A stretch of 64,000 nt of DNA, from the NCBI RefSeq assembly GCF_017743865.1, contig NZ_JAGHRJ010000004.1, positions 606,659-670,658 of the forward strand, in the 5' to 3' direction. The position numbers were made by a program, and so were the translations under genes. The stretch is from Labrenzia sp. R4_2 (GTDB taxonomy: Bacteria; Pseudomonadota; Alphaproteobacteria; Rhizobiales; Stappiaceae). Positions 26,584 through 36,500 of this stretch are shown piece by piece; position 1 is the first letter of the stretch, and every line of letters starts with the position of its first letter. The notes under the pieces are model-generated. The model had not been told where the DNA came from. It saw only the letters and a list, made by a program, of their open reading frames with translations, and did not search any database.

Positions 26584-28565
26584 TCGGCTGCCTCCTGGAA
26601 CCCTGCACCGGGCTCGTAGGTCTTCATGTCGCGAATTTCGACAGTCGCCTCAATGGCGCCCTTGCGCCCGTCTTCGAAGGTGACTTCCGTACGCACGTGT
26701 TTGCTGGTCGACCCGTCATAGAGCGCCTCGATCAACGGGGCATACCGGTCTGCGATGAACGAACGGCGGACCTTCTGCGTCCGTGTCAATTCGCCATCAT
26801 CAGCGTCAAGTTCCTTGTGCAGAACCAGAAAGCGCTTGATCTGTGCACCAGCCATCATCGGCTCGCCGGCAAGGTCACGGTTGACCTGATCAACATGGCT
26901 TTCGATCATCGCATAGACTTCAGGGTTGGACGCCAGCTCCTGATAGGACGCATAGTTGACGTTGTTCCGCTCAGCCCAAGACCCGACCGATGTCAGGTCG
27001 ATGTTGATGAACACCGTCACCATGTCCCGCTCATGACCGAAGGCAACCGCCTCTTTGATGTTCGGGAAGAACTTCAGCTTGTTCTCGATGTATTTCGGAG
27101 CGAACAAAGCTCCGTCATTGAGTTTGCCGACATCCTTGGCCCGATCGATGATCTTGAGATGTCCGTTGTCTGCAATAATGCCGGCGTCGCCCGTATGCAC
27201 CCAGCCGTCTGGGGTCTTGGTACTGGCTGTCGCCTCATCATTCTTGAAATAGCCGACGAATACGCCCGGTGAGCGGTACATGACTTCGCCGTTGTCGGCG
27301 ATTTTGATCTCAACATCCGGTGCCGGTTTACCCACCGTGTCACCATAGATCTCGCCGTCCGGCTGAAGGGTGATGTAAACGCTGGCTTCGGTCTGGCCAT
27401 AAAGTTGCTTGAGGTTCAACCCCAGTGAGCGGAAGAACTGGAAGATCTCCGGACCAATTGCTTCGCCTGCAGTGTAGCCAACTTTCAAGCGTGTCAGACC
27501 CATACGGTTTTTGAGAGGGCCGTAAACGCAGAACTCGCCGATGTTATAAAGAAGTCGGTCGCCAAACGAGACCTGCTCACCGTTCAAGATGTTCTCGCCG
27601 ACTTTCCGGGCAACGCCCATGAAATAGTCAAACATCTTTTTCTTTAACTTACCGGCGTCTTCCATCTGGACCATGATCCGGGTCAGCAGATTTTCATAAA
27701 CGCGCGGCGGGGCGAAGAAATATGTTGGCGCAATTTCGAGGCGATCTGTATCGATCGTGTCCATGCTTTCCGGGCAGTTCACGCAATATCCGGCCGTAAA
27801 TGCCTGCGCGAGCGAAAACACGTGATCGCCAATCCAGGCCATCGGTAGATAGGCCAGAACTTCTTCCGTCTCATCGAGGTTGTCGAACGCATTTCCATTG
27901 CGTGCCGATATTACCAAGTTGTCAAACGAAAGCATGACCCCCTTCGGACGCCCAGTGGTTCCCGAGGTGTAAAGCATCACTGCAATGTCGCTGCCTTGAT
28001 ACCCTGAGAACCCGTTGACCCATTCGGCTTCCAGGCCGGAGTTCTCAGACAACTGTTTCCGGCCGATTGCCTGAACCGTGTCGAAGAAGTGCAGATGATC
28101 CTGCTGATAGTCGCGCAAGCCACGAGGATCGTCATAAATGAGATGCTCCAGCGACGGAACTTCATCGCCCATGCTGAGCAGCTTATCGACTTGCTCCTGA
28201 TCCTCGACCACCGCGAACCGCACTTCCGCGTGGCCGAGGACATATGCCATCTCTTCCGCAACAGAATCGGAATAGACCGGCACCGGCACCGCGCCGAGGG
28301 CCTGCGCGGCCACCATCGACCAGTACAGACGCGGCCTGTTGGCCCCGACAATAGCAATCTTGTCCTTGGGTTTCAGACCCAAAGACTGAAGTCCGATTGA
28401 AAAAGCACGGATTTCATCAAGCACCTCAGACCAGGTCCAGCTTTGCCAGATCCCCCGATCTTTTTCCCGGAACGCCGTCCGAGATCCGAATACCTTCCCA
28501 TTGCTTAGAAGGATTTTCGGAAAGGTGTCCTCCGCACGCTGTCCAGCGCTGGCCGACCCTACCAT
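26580..28565 (-). CDS. Long-chain-type acyl-CoA synthetase (AMP-forming)
   Basis: This 661-residue ANL-superfamily ligase activates a carboxylic acid as acyl-AMP and then acyl-CoA. Motifs are the P-loop MLYTSGTTGRPKGVMLS, LYGQTEASVY, and the hinge region DGWVHTGDAGIIADNGHLKIIDRAKD. The length and the insertions match the long-chain (FAA1/FadD15-like) group rather than acetyl-CoA synthetases. There is no signal peptide. It is the first gene of the seven-gene operon, so expression of the importer depends on it. It is divergent from a PAS histidine kinase; a 15-bp palindrome lies in the shared region. Confidence 0.93.
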   Translation of the reverse strand: MVGSASAGQRAEDTFPKILLSNGKVFGSRTAFREKDRGIWQSWTWSEVLDEIRAFSIGLQSLGLKPKDKIAIVGANRPRLYWSMVAAQALGAVPVPVYSDSVAEEMAYVLGHAEVRFAVVEDQEQVDKLLSMGDEVPSLEHLIYDDPRGLRDYQQDHLHFFDTVQAIGRKQLSENSGLEAEWVNGFSGYQGSDIAVMLYTSGTTGRPKGVMLSFDNLVISARNGNAFDNLDETEEVLAYLPMAWIGDHVFSLAQAFTAGYCVNCPESMDTIDTDRLEIAPTYFFAPPRVYENLLTRIMVQMEDAGKLKKKMFDYFMGVARKVGENILNGEQVSFGDRLLYNIGEFCVYGPLKNRMGLTRLKVGYTAGEAIGPEIFQFFRSLGLNLKQLYGQTEASVYITLQPDGEIYGDTVGKPAPDVEIKIADNGEVMYRSPGVFVGYFKNDEATASTKTPDGWVHTGDAGIIADNGHLKIIDRAKDVGKLNDGALFAPKYIENKLKFFPNIKEAVAFGHERDMVTVFINIDLTSVGSWAERNNVNYASYQELASNPEVYAMIESHVDQVNRDLAGEPMMAGAQIKRFLVLHKELDADDGELTRTQKVRRSFIADRYAPLIEALYDGSTSKHVRTEVTFEDGRKGAIEATVEIRDMKTYEPGAGFQEAAE

Positions 28566-28649
28566 AGATGTTTCTTCCCTTAGAAGGCGCCCCGGTTATC
28601 CGAGGTCGTTCTCATGCTGGATATGAAACTACCTAGTGCCATCCCATTC

Positions 28650-28664
28650 AACCAGAATCTGGTT
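28650..28664. promoter_or_regulatory. 15-bp palindrome between ligase operon and histidine kinase
   Basis: AACCAGAATCTGGTT is a perfect 6+3+6 inverted repeat in the divergent promoter region. It is a candidate operator; the binding protein is unknown. Confidence 0.4.
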
Positions 28665-28731
28665 TGTCGAACGGACAAAGGTTTGATCCACTTCCAACGC
28701 CTTCACGCTAATTCGGGTGGTTTGCAGCAGT

Positions 28732-30774
28732 ATGTTCAAATCTTATCGAAATGTTGCAAGTTCGCTGCGGGTGCGAAACAAGGCAGTAGCCAAAGCCTCC
28801 ATCGCACCTTACTGTTCGGGTATGGAGGAGACCAAACAACTCAAAGCGCAGATCGACCTGCTGCAGGCGGCTCTTGATCATATTAATCAGGGGTTTACCG
28901 TCTTCGACAGCGACCTTCGGCTGGTCGCCTGGAACCGCGGTTTGTACGATATGCTGGACATGCCGGAGAGCATTGTGCGGCGCGGTTCTCACCTGCAAGA
29001 TTTTATTCGCGTAAATGCCGAACGGGGCGAATATGGCCCGGGAGACATCGAAGCCAAGATTGAACGCCGGATCGAACGCGCCAAGCTTTTCGAGCCGCAT
29101 TATTTCGAACGCATCCGCCCAAACGGTCAGATCATTGCGGTTTCCGGGACACCCCTCCCCCAAGGCGGGTTCGTGACGATTTACTCAGATGTCACCGAAG
29201 AACGTCAGCGGCAGGAGAAACTCGAACGAACTGTCGAAGAAAGAACGCACGCCTTACAACAGAGTGAGGACTGGCTGCGTCTCGTGACGGACAACATCCC
29301 GGCCCTCATTGCGTACCTTTCGCCAGGGCCGGTTTTCAGGTTTGCAAACCGCAGATATGCGGACTGGTTCGGCCATTCCATCGTTTCGATTGCCGGGCGT
29401 CCGGCGCGGGATATTGTGGGCGACGAGCTGTTTGCAGAGCTTGAACCGCATATCAATCGCGCCTTTGAAGGCAACGCGGTTAGCTATGAGTACCAAAGGG
29501 AACGCCTTGATGGGACGATGGCCTATATGCGATCGACTCTCATCCCCGACATGACTGTTGACGGGCGGACTCTCGGAATATTCGTTTTGTCCCTCGATGC
29601 AAGCGATCAAAAAGCAGCGGAAGCGGCGCTGGTCCAATCCCAGCGAATGGATGCCGTCGGCAAACTGACCGGGGGGTTGGCGCACGACTTCAACAATCTC
29701 CTCGCCATTATGATGGGCAATCTGCTTACGCTTGGCCGGATGAAAACACCTGTTGGCAAGGAAGCGCTCGACAGCAAAGTCACCCCGATGCTGGAAGCCG
29801 CTAAACGAGGATCTGATCTGATTCAGCGCCTATTGGCCTTCAGCCGTGGCAAGCCGGTTGATCCACAAAGGGTTCCGGTCGCCGATGTGATTGGGTCAGC
29901 GGCGCGACTGCTTGAAGGCTCTCTGCCGTCTTCCATCTCGCTCACCATAGATGCCGAAGGTCGCAGCATTGGCGCATTGATCGATCCGACACAGATGGAA
30001 ACAACATTCATCAACATGGCCTTCAACGCGCGGGACGCGATGCCGGATGGCGGCTCGCTCTCCATCGCCTTGGAAGCAACTGATCTGGATTCTCAACAGG
30101 CCCAAGAATTGTCAGTGCCGGTGGGAGAATATGCCGCGATAACCGTTGCTGATACAGGCAGCGGTATGGATGAAGACAGCCAACTCAAAATCTTTGAACC
30201 CTTTTTTACGACCAAGGCTTTCGGCACTGGCAGCGGGTTGGGTCTGTCGATGGTTTATGGCTTCATTCAGCAGTCCGGCGGTGCGATCCAGGTGCGCAGC
30301 AAGCTGGGAGAAGGCACTGCACTTACAATCTACTTGCCGCTGGTAAGGCTGCAGGACGCGGGTGACATCGGCAAAAGCGAAGACAAAGCATCCCTAAAAT
30401 ACGGCTCTGGAGAACTGCTTCTGCTGATCGAGGATGATCCGGATGTGAGCGAAACCATCGCTGATCAGCTGCAGAACCTCGGGTTCGCGATATTGAAGGC
30501 GGAAAACGCGGACGATGCCCGTCAACTCGCGCTGGACCTGCCGGAGCTGCGTGGAATTTTGAGTGACATCATCATGCCAGGGCAAACCAACGGTTTGAAG
30601 CTTGCCCGTGAAATACGCCAGAACCGGCCAGAACTCGGGATCGCTTTAATGACGGGTTACGCGGACTGGTCGGCACTCGCAGACAACAGCAGCAGCTGCG
30701 AATTTCCTGTTTTAGCTAAACCTTTTAACGACTACCAACTTGCGGAAACACTCCGCAAAATACTGCAACCATGA
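28732..30774 (+). CDS. PAS-domain hybrid sensor histidine kinase
   Basis: This is a 680-residue cytoplasmic kinase with no membrane segment. Order: a PAS domain (about 35-155, [16 protein letters not shown]), a short coiled coil, a second PAS (about 175-290), HisKA with phospho-acceptor His318 in [12 protein letters not shown], HATPase with DTGSGMD and [12 protein letters not shown], and a C-terminal receiver (about 555-680) starting [13 protein letters not shown]. The receiver's acceptor Asp lies in [12 protein letters not shown] 28732 is my choice; ATG 28822 is also possible and loses no domain. The next gene overlaps its stop by four bases, forming a two-component pair. Confidence 0.9.
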   Translation: MFKSYRNVASSLRVRNKAVAKASIAPYCSGMEETKQLKAQIDLLQAALDHINQGFTVFDSDLRLVAWNRGLYDMLDMPESIVRRGSHLQDFIRVNAERGEYGPGDIEAKIERRIERAKLFEPHYFERIRPNGQIIAVSGTPLPQGGFVTIYSDVTEERQRQEKLERTVEERTHALQQSEDWLRLVTDNIPALIAYLSPGPVFRFANRRYADWFGHSIVSIAGRPARDIVGDELFAELEPHINRAFEGNAVSYEYQRERLDGTMAYMRSTLIPDMTVDGRTLGIFVLSLDASDQKAAEAALVQSQRMDAVGKLTGGLAHDFNNLLAIMMGNLLTLGRMKTPVGKEALDSKVTPMLEAAKRGSDLIQRLLAFSRGKPVDPQRVPVADVIGSAARLLEGSLPSSISLTIDAEGRSIGALIDPTQMETTFINMAFNARDAMPDGGSLSIALEATDLDSQQAQELSVPVGEYAAITVADTGSGMDEDSQLKIFEPFFTTKAFGTGSGLGLSMVYGFIQQSGGAIQVRSKLGEGTALTIYLPLVRLQDAGDIGKSEDKASLKYGSGELLLLIEDDPDVSETIADQLQNLGFAILKAENADDARQLALDLPELRGILSDIIMPGQTNGLKLAREIRQNRPELGIALMTGYADWSALADNSSSCEFPVLAKPFNDYQLAETLRKILQP

Positions 30775-31514
30775 CATCAGAACGCTCTTCGCACTCAAAG
30801 CCTTTGGCAACGGGAAAGACCCGCGCATTCATCGTCGATGACGAACCGGAGATCGGTCGTCTGTTGATCGAGGCGATGCAGCCCTTCGATATGGAAGGTG
30901 AGGTATTTTCAACTGCAGCGCAGATGCTCGCTGCTCTTGAGGCAGAAACACCAGACGCATGCATTGTCGATCTTGGCCTCCCGGACATGGAGGGCATGGC
31001 CTTGATCAATGAGATCCGTCGGCACTCTTCGGTACCAATCATCGTTCTATCTGCCCGCGCACATGCAACGGATCGGGTTCTTGGCCTGGAACTCGGCGCA
31101 GATGACTATGTTGTCAAACCCTTCGATCCGAGGGAAGTCGTGGCACGGATCCGATCCATTCTCCGAAGATTGGGGGGCGAACCGATCCGCGCTGCCAAGA
31201 AAGAAGAAACCGCGCGCTTTGCAGACTGGAGTTACATACCGTCTTCCCACTGCCTGAGATCTCCGGAAGGGGAGGAAACCTTTTTGTCGACCGGAGAAGC
31301 AACACTCCTGGAGGCACTATTGCGAGCACCAAAGCGAGTACTCACCCGGGATTACTTGCTTGAACACGGCGGCCGCGATGAAAGTCTCGACCGGTCCATC
31401 GACGTTCGCATATCGCGTATCCGCAAGAAACTGAATAGAAAAGACGGCCCTGCGCACATCCGGACGATTTACGGGTCCGGTTACATGCTGACCTGCGATG
31501 TGAAGTGGGATTGA
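30771..31514 (+). CDS. OmpR-family response regulator
   Basis: This is a 247-residue regulator with an N-terminal receiver (RAFIVDDEPEIG; acceptor Asp67 in CIVDLGLPD; ELGADDYVVKPFDP) and a C-terminal winged-helix DNA-binding domain (about 150-245, LLEALLRAPKRVLTRDYLLE and SLDRSIDVRISRIRKKL). Its start overlaps the kinase stop by four bases, so the two are coupled. The targets are unknown; nearest candidates are the acyl-CoA ligase/ABC operon on one side and the TRAP genes on the other. Confidence 0.93.
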   Translation: MTSERSSHSKPLATGKTRAFIVDDEPEIGRLLIEAMQPFDMEGEVFSTAAQMLAALEAETPDACIVDLGLPDMEGMALINEIRRHSSVPIIVLSARAHATDRVLGLELGADDYVVKPFDPREVVARIRSILRRLGGEPIRAAKKEETARFADWSYIPSSHCLRSPEGEETFLSTGEATLLEALLRAPKRVLTRDYLLEHGGRDESLDRSIDVRISRIRKKLNRKDGPAHIRTIYGSGYMLTCDVKWD

Positions 31515-31552
31515 GCTCAGTCCCCAACGCAGCAACCGCCCATCCAAACAAA

Positions 31553-31580
31553 AAAGCGGGGAGATTTCTCTCCCCGCTTT
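31553..31580. terminator. Bidirectional terminator between response regulator and TRAP operon
   Basis: AAAGCGGGGAGA (31553-31564) and TCTCCCCGCTTT (31569-31580) form a perfect 12-bp stem with a 4-base loop, flanked by A- and T-rich tracts. It can end both the two-component operon and the convergent TRAP operon. Confidence 0.9.
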
Positions 31581-31597
31581 CTTCGTTTCTTTTTAAC

Positions 31598-34264
31598 CTA
31601 GAAGCTGAGCGAAATGTCTCTGTGATCGGATAGACATCCGGCGACTTCCAGAGCCATAGCGTCCGGCAAGCGATCCTGTTGGCGCAGACCGATGTTGTTG
31701 CCAACTGCAGCGTCATACGCCTCCAGTTGCGGCAGCAGCTCCGATGCCGCACGTTGGCGCCAAGCAAGATCCGCTTGGACTGCAGCAATCGACTTGTCGA
31801 TCTCCGCAATCGCCTCTTCCGCGTTGGGTGTCCGGCTCCGCATGATCTTGCGGGCTTCCGTCAGACCATCGCGAATATCGCCTGTGCCTTCAGCTGTTCC
31901 GACCTTTGAACGCATCTCGGCAATCGCGTCCACAGCGGCTTCAGGCTCCAACTGGGCAACCTGCTCTTTCAAAGCCTCAAGTTCAGCTTCGAAACCGGCG
32001 ACAACGTCGACGTCGCGCAGGATTGCCTTCAGCTCGAGCACTGGCTCGTAGGCTTGATCCGCATTGCGGCGGTACGTCAGACGTGCCGTATTTTCCGCTT
32101 TCTGGATCTGCGAGAAGGTCGCATAGGTGTCGTTCCATTCCTCAGGGATCTGAGCCAGGAGCGCATCATGCTCGGCCTGGAGAGCGTCGATCCGTGCCTG
32201 AGCCCGTTCGCCTTGCTCCACCGTATAGATGCCTTCCGGACCAGACCGGCTGACGACCACCTTAAGCTCTTCGATCGTCTCGTCGATCCGGCGAGCATCC
32301 CGCTCCAGAGCCCGTACCAGGCCGTGGATTGGGCGGTAGTCGCCCGCAGCTGCCGCTACCGCCGCCTCTGCGTCCTTGATCTCCTGCATCAACGGAAGTG
32401 CGTTCTGCGCTTTTTCAAAGCCTTCGACCAGGTCTTCACGCAGATCCTCCGGCAGGTAGCTCATGTCTACGTTTGCCGTCGACTGGATTGTAGACAGAAT
32501 GCCATCGCCATTCTGCTGGAAGTCCTCATGAACGATTTTTTCCATGCAGTATTGAAGACGCGGGTTCTTCGGCGGCGGTGCGGTCTCCGACAATAGAGTC
32601 GAGCGGTTCGGAAGATAGTTCACGAGCTGCGGATTAAACCCGACAATCGCGAGCGCAACGAGCTGCAGTGCAATGAACGCGATCACACCCTTGTACATAT
32701 CGACCGTTTTCACGATCGCCGGTGCAACCCCGCGCAAGTAGAACAGCGCAAAGCCAAATGGTGGTGTCAGGAAGGAGGTCTGGATGTTCAGACCGATCAT
32801 CACACCAAGCCATACAGCCGTGACGTTTGCAGACGGGTCAGCAAGCAGGATCGGTGCAACAATCGGCACAACCACAACGGCAATCTCGATGAAGTCGAGG
32901 AAGAAGCCGAGGATGAAGATCACCAGCATGACGATGAGGAATTGCGCCCAGAAGCCGCCAGGCAGCCCCTGCAAAAAGTCCTTCACAAGGTCTTCACCAC
33001 CGAAGGCCCGGAACGCGGATGTCAGCATCGCCGCACCAAGCAGGATGATAAAGACCAGCGACGTCGTTTTCGCGGTTTCGACCATCACTCCACGGAGGGT
33101 GTCTTCCAACTTCAATGTGCGCCAACCGGACCAGAAAATCGCAATCAGCAGCAACGAGACGGCAATCAGAGCCAACACAAGTCCAAGAAGGTCCTGGCTT
33201 GTCTGGATCAACTTGATGTTCACGGCACCAATGAAGCTGATCACAATGGCAATCGCCAGCAACGCCACGATCGCGATGATCGCAGGGGTGTATGCCCCCT
33301 TCTCACCATCACGCAGCCTGTACCCAGCCATGATCATGGCGCCGACAGCACCGATCGCGCCAGCCTGGTTCACCGTTGCAATACCCGCAATGATCGAACC
33401 CAGAACCAGGAAGATCAAGGCCAGCGGCGGAACCAGAGTAATGAAAACCTTCACTGCGAACTGGCGTGTAAAGGTGCCTTCCTCATGCACTGCGGGTGCA
33501 GCACTTGGCTTCAGAAGTGCAAAGCCGAGGATGAACAGCATGTACAGCCCAACAAGGACGAGGCCTGGCAAGAACGCGCCAAGGAACATCTCGCCGGCAC
33601 TGGTCGACACGACCGAGAAGTCGGACGGCATCGAAAGTTCGCCGGTGTTGTCCTTGTAAAGCGCCTGCCGGATGGACCCGGCCTGGTCGACCGCACTTGC
33701 GAGCTGGTCAGCCAAAATGATCAGAACGATGGACGGCGGAATGATCTGTCCGAGCGTACCCGAAGCCGCGATCGTACCCGTTGCCAGCGGCACCGAATAA
33801 TTGTTCCGCAGCATTGCCGGCAAGGAGATCAGACCCATCGCCACAACGGTCGCACCAACGATGCCCGTCGTTGCCGCCAGCAGCGCGCCCACGAACACAA
33901 CAGAAATGCCGAGACCGCCCGGAACCGGACCGAAAAGTCGCGCCATGGTCACGAGAAGATCCTCAGCGATCTTGGACCGCTGCAGCATGATGCCCATGAA
34001 CACGAAAAGCGGAATCGCTATGAGCGTATCTCGTTCCGCTTCCCAGTAGATGCCCCGGAAGTTGGTAACACCGGCACTCAGCCACTGTGCGGCGCTGCCG
34101 GAGTGGAAGAACGCGTCCGCCCCGCCGCCGAAGAGCGCGCCGGCACCGGCAGCAAGTCCGATTGTGATGATTGCCGCGCCTGGAAGGGCGAAAGCCACCG
34201 GAAAACCGCAGCCAAGCGCAAACGCCATGATCACGACAAGAAGAAGAAGGAAGAAGAGTTCCAT
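31598..34264 (-). CDS. TRAP transporter large permease with long C-terminal extension
   Basis: This 888-residue protein is the DctM-type subunit of a secondary importer that uses a periplasmic receptor. Residues 1-320 and 385-550 are the transporter domain (GCGFPVAFALPGA, LIAIPLFVFMGIMLQRS, GTLGQIIPPSIVLIILAD, LNIQTSFLTPPFGFALFYL). An insertion near 325-380 adds two helices. Usual DctM length is about 430; here a soluble region of about 330 residues (556-888) follows, charged and largely coiled coil (AQARIDALQAEHDALLAQI, FEAELEALKEQVAQL). Its role is unknown. It is the third gene after receptor and small permease. Confidence 0.92.
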   Translation of the reverse strand: MELFFLLLLVVIMAFALGCGFPVAFALPGAAIITIGLAAGAGALFGGGADAFFHSGSAAQWLSAGVTNFRGIYWEAERDTLIAIPLFVFMGIMLQRSKIAEDLLVTMARLFGPVPGGLGISVVFVGALLAATTGIVGATVVAMGLISLPAMLRNNYSVPLATGTIAASGTLGQIIPPSIVLIILADQLASAVDQAGSIRQALYKDNTGELSMPSDFSVVSTSAGEMFLGAFLPGLVLVGLYMLFILGFALLKPSAAPAVHEEGTFTRQFAVKVFITLVPPLALIFLVLGSIIAGIATVNQAGAIGAVGAMIMAGYRLRDGEKGAYTPAIIAIVALLAIAIVISFIGAVNIKLIQTSQDLLGLVLALIAVSLLLIAIFWSGWRTLKLEDTLRGVMVETAKTTSLVFIILLGAAMLTSAFRAFGGEDLVKDFLQGLPGGFWAQFLIVMLVIFILGFFLDFIEIAVVVVPIVAPILLADPSANVTAVWLGVMIGLNIQTSFLTPPFGFALFYLRGVAPAIVKTVDMYKGVIAFIALQLVALAIVGFNPQLVNYLPNRSTLLSETAPPPKNPRLQYCMEKIVHEDFQQNGDGILSTIQSTANVDMSYLPEDLREDLVEGFEKAQNALPLMQEIKDAEAAVAAAAGDYRPIHGLVRALERDARRIDETIEELKVVVSRSGPEGIYTVEQGERAQARIDALQAEHDALLAQIPEEWNDTYATFSQIQKAENTARLTYRRNADQAYEPVLELKAILRDVDVVAGFEAELEALKEQVAQLEPEAAVDAIAEMRSKVGTAEGTGDIRDGLTEARKIMRSRTPNAEEAIAEIDKSIAAVQADLAWRQRAASELLPQLEAYDAAVGNNIGLRQQDRLPDAMALEVAGCLSDHRDISLSF

Positions 34265-34285
34265 ATCAAACGATCTCGTCTGGCT

Positions 34286-35320
34286 CTAGTTAACAGGGTG
34301 GTTTTCGTGATCCCGTCCGCCAGGTTCACCGCGAATGTCGGCAATGGCGTCCAGGAAATAGGCCACGAATTGGATCATCATGGAGGTGGCGAACACTCCC
34401 AGAAAACCGGCCATGAGGTATTTCACGTAAAGACCAAATCCTGCCTGTGTCACTTCGTAGGCCAGGATTGGGCTGTTGATGATGTTCTGTTTTCCGCCCA
34501 TGCCTAGAACAAGGATCGTCGTGCAAAGGCTCATGCCCAGTACAACCGACCCGATCGCGTTGACATAGCCTTTGGTCTTCGGAGCCATACCGGCGTAAAA
34601 CACATCCACTCGGACGTGCCCTTCTTCAAGCAGCGTATAGGCACTCGCGAACAGGAAGAGTGCTGCGTACCAGAAGCGCACCAGGTCGGCGAGGAAGGCC
34701 TGCTCGTAGGAGAAGACAAAACGGCCAATCACGATGGCCAGCTCGGCCACCACCACAAGCAGTGCGAGCCAGGTAAACCCAAGTGTTCTTGTAAAGGCGG
34801 CGATCACGATCGACAAGGCAATCAACGGCATGTGGACGTAGGCGCCGCGGAACCGAGACTTGCCAAGCTCATCTGCGAGATCCTGCCCAACAATTCCCGG
34901 CAAGAGCTCTTCGATCCGCAGGAAGGAGATCGCACTGTCCACCAATCCAACGATCAAAACCGCAAAAAATGCGGCTCGGATTATGAAGGTGTTGATGTTG
35001 CTGATCCGCGCGCTGTCGACGCGCAGCGGTGTTGTACTCCGCATCACATAGACGAACACGGCCGCCAGAAAACCGGCGTAAACAGCCATTTGCAACCAAG
35101 ACCAGACGATCGGCAGCGACCCGTTTGCAGCATCACCATAGATGGGCGCGATGCCAGGTAAGTCTTGCCAGTACGTCAGGTAATTGTTCAACAGATATGC
35201 GGCCATGATGGCCAGTACGCCCCAACCGAATAGGCGGAAAAGACGTGCGCTTTCTGGTGTTGGTCCCGTGCCGGTATTCATGGCTGGAGATCCGTCTTGA
35301 ACACTGTCCAAGGCAGTCAT
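34286..35320 (-). CDS. TRAP transporter small permease (extended DctQ)
   Basis: This 344-residue membrane protein is longer than most DctQ subunits (about 160-200). It has more hydrophobic helices than the usual four (about 28-48, 72-95, 110-135, 160-205, then the DctQ domain). The characteristic C-terminal part includes LLEEGHVRVDVFYAGMAPKTKGYVNAIGS. It lies 21 bases before the large permease gene and 79 after the receptor gene. The start is uncertain: ATG 35320 or ATG 35281, with no strong Shine-Dalgarno at either. Confidence 0.88.
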   Translation of the reverse strand: MTALDSVQDGSPAMNTGTGPTPESARLFRLFGWGVLAIMAAYLLNNYLTYWQDLPGIAPIYGDAANGSLPIVWSWLQMAVYAGFLAAVFVYVMRSTTPLRVDSARISNINTFIIRAAFFAVLIVGLVDSAISFLRIEELLPGIVGQDLADELGKSRFRGAYVHMPLIALSIVIAAFTRTLGFTWLALLVVVAELAIVIGRFVFSYEQAFLADLVRFWYAALFLFASAYTLLEEGHVRVDVFYAGMAPKTKGYVNAIGSVVLGMSLCTTILVLGMGGKQNIINSPILAYEVTQAGFGLYVKYLMAGFLGVFATSMMIQFVAYFLDAIADIRGEPGGRDHENHPVN

Positions 35321-35357
35321 CGTGGCGGAGCCTTTTTTATCGTGTCAATAAAAAGAA

Positions 35358-35379
35358 GGGACGGGAAGTTTCCCGCCCC
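35358..35379 (-). repeat. Hairpin between TRAP receptor and small permease genes
   Basis: GGGACGGGAA and TTCCCGCCCC (35358-35379) pair with one bulge just after the receptor gene stop. As in many receptor operons this may stabilise receptor mRNA or reduce read-through to the permeases. Confidence 0.5.
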
Positions 35380-35399
35380 TATCCGTAGAAGAGCATCCC

Positions 35400-36500
35400 T
35401 TATGAAGGAATACCTAGAACGGCGTTCCGCTTGTTGCTGTATGCAACGTCGGAAATCGCCATCCAGCTGCCGATGTCCTTGCGGGCATTGATGAAGCTTT
35501 CGAAGATCTTCTTGGCCATCGGAGAATGGTCCATTGCCTCTTCAAGAACTTCCTGAGCTGCTTCACCGAACGCATCATAGATTTCGTCGTTGAATTCACG
35601 CAGCTCAACGCCGTGCTCGTTGATCAGACGGTTGAGGTAAACACCGTTGTTGGCGTTTGTCTCAGCCATGGTCAGGGCGTTTTCTTCGTTACAAGCTGCC
35701 GCGATGATCGCCTGATCGGTCGCGTCAAGTGTATCCCACCATGCCTTGTTGATGCCCATGGCCAGCTGTGCGCCCGGCTCGTGCATACCCGGATAGTAGT
35801 AGTACTTCGCAGCTTCGTAGAACTTCATGAAGTAGTCGTTGAACGGACCAACCCACTCAGTCGCATCGATTGCACCGGAAACCAGGTTTTCGTAGATCTG
35901 GCCACCCGGCAGAGAAACCGGAGATGCACCGAGTTTCGCCATGACGTCACCGCCCTGGCCCGGAATACGCATTTTCAGACCTTTAAGGTCGTCAGCTGTC
36001 TCGATTTCCTTGTTGAACCAGCCGCCCATCTGAACGCCGGTGTTACCCATGGCGAAGTTCTTCAGGCCGAATTCACCTGCCAGCTCATCCCACAGTTCCT
36101 GACCGCCGCCGAACTTAATCCAGGCGTCCATTTCAGTGTAAGTGAGACCGAACGGAACAGCAGTAAACGCAGCCCAACCCGGGTGCTTACCTTTCCAGTA
36201 GTAGTCTGCGCCGATGTAAGCTTGCGCGTTGCCGGAAGCAACTTCATCGAAGGAGTCGAAAGCACCAACGCGTTCGCCAGCGGCGAAGTACTGAACGTTG
36301 ATGCGGCCTTCGGTCAGCTCTGCAATGCGAGCTGCGAGGCGCTGAGCCGGAATACCAAGACCCGGGAAGTCCCGCGGCCAGGTTGACACGATGACCATGT
36401 CCTTGGTGCCCTGCGCGATGGCCGGAGCCGCAAGAGCAGAACCTGCAGCGATACCACCAGCACCAAGACCAGCTTTTTTGATAAACGAACGACGATCCAT
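35400..36500 (-). CDS. TRAP transporter substrate-binding protein (TakP-like)
   Basis: This is a 366-residue periplasmic receptor with a twin-arginine signal (MDRRSFIKKAGLG, then AAGSALAAPAIAQ). The mature part closely follows Rhodobacter TakP, a receptor for 2-oxo acids: STWPRDFPGLGIPAQRLA, NTGVQMGGWFNKEI, KMRIPGQGGDVMAKLG, DATEWVGPFND and YYYYPGMHEPG. The Gln, Arg, Glu and Trp in these blocks are where TakP binds a carboxylate with a cation. The ligand is therefore likely a 2-oxo or 2-hydroxy acid, but this is inference. GGGAGG precedes the ATG. It is first in the operon. Confidence 0.93.
   Translation of the reverse strand: MDRRSFIKKAGLGAGGIAAGSALAAPAIAQGTKDMVIVSTWPRDFPGLGIPAQRLAARIAELTEGRINVQYFAAGERVGAFDSFDEVASGNAQAYIGADYYWKGKHPGWAAFTAVPFGLTYTEMDAWIKFGGGQELWDELAGEFGLKNFAMGNTGVQMGGWFNKEIETADDLKGLKMRIPGQGGDVMAKLGASPVSLPGGQIYENLVSGAIDATEWVGPFNDYFMKFYEAAKYYYYPGMHEPGAQLAMGINKAWWDTLDATDQAIIAAACNEENALTMAETNANNGVYLNRLINEHGVELREFNDEIYDAFGEAAQEVLEEAMDHSPMAKKIFESFINARKDIGSWMAISDVAYSNKRNAVLGIPS

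Noticed and set aside
32942..34507. Long plus-strand open frame of 521 codons antisense to the TRAP permease
   Set aside because: Its composition (Arg/Gln/His-rich) is typical of an antisense shadow, and the minus-strand permease motifs are intact.
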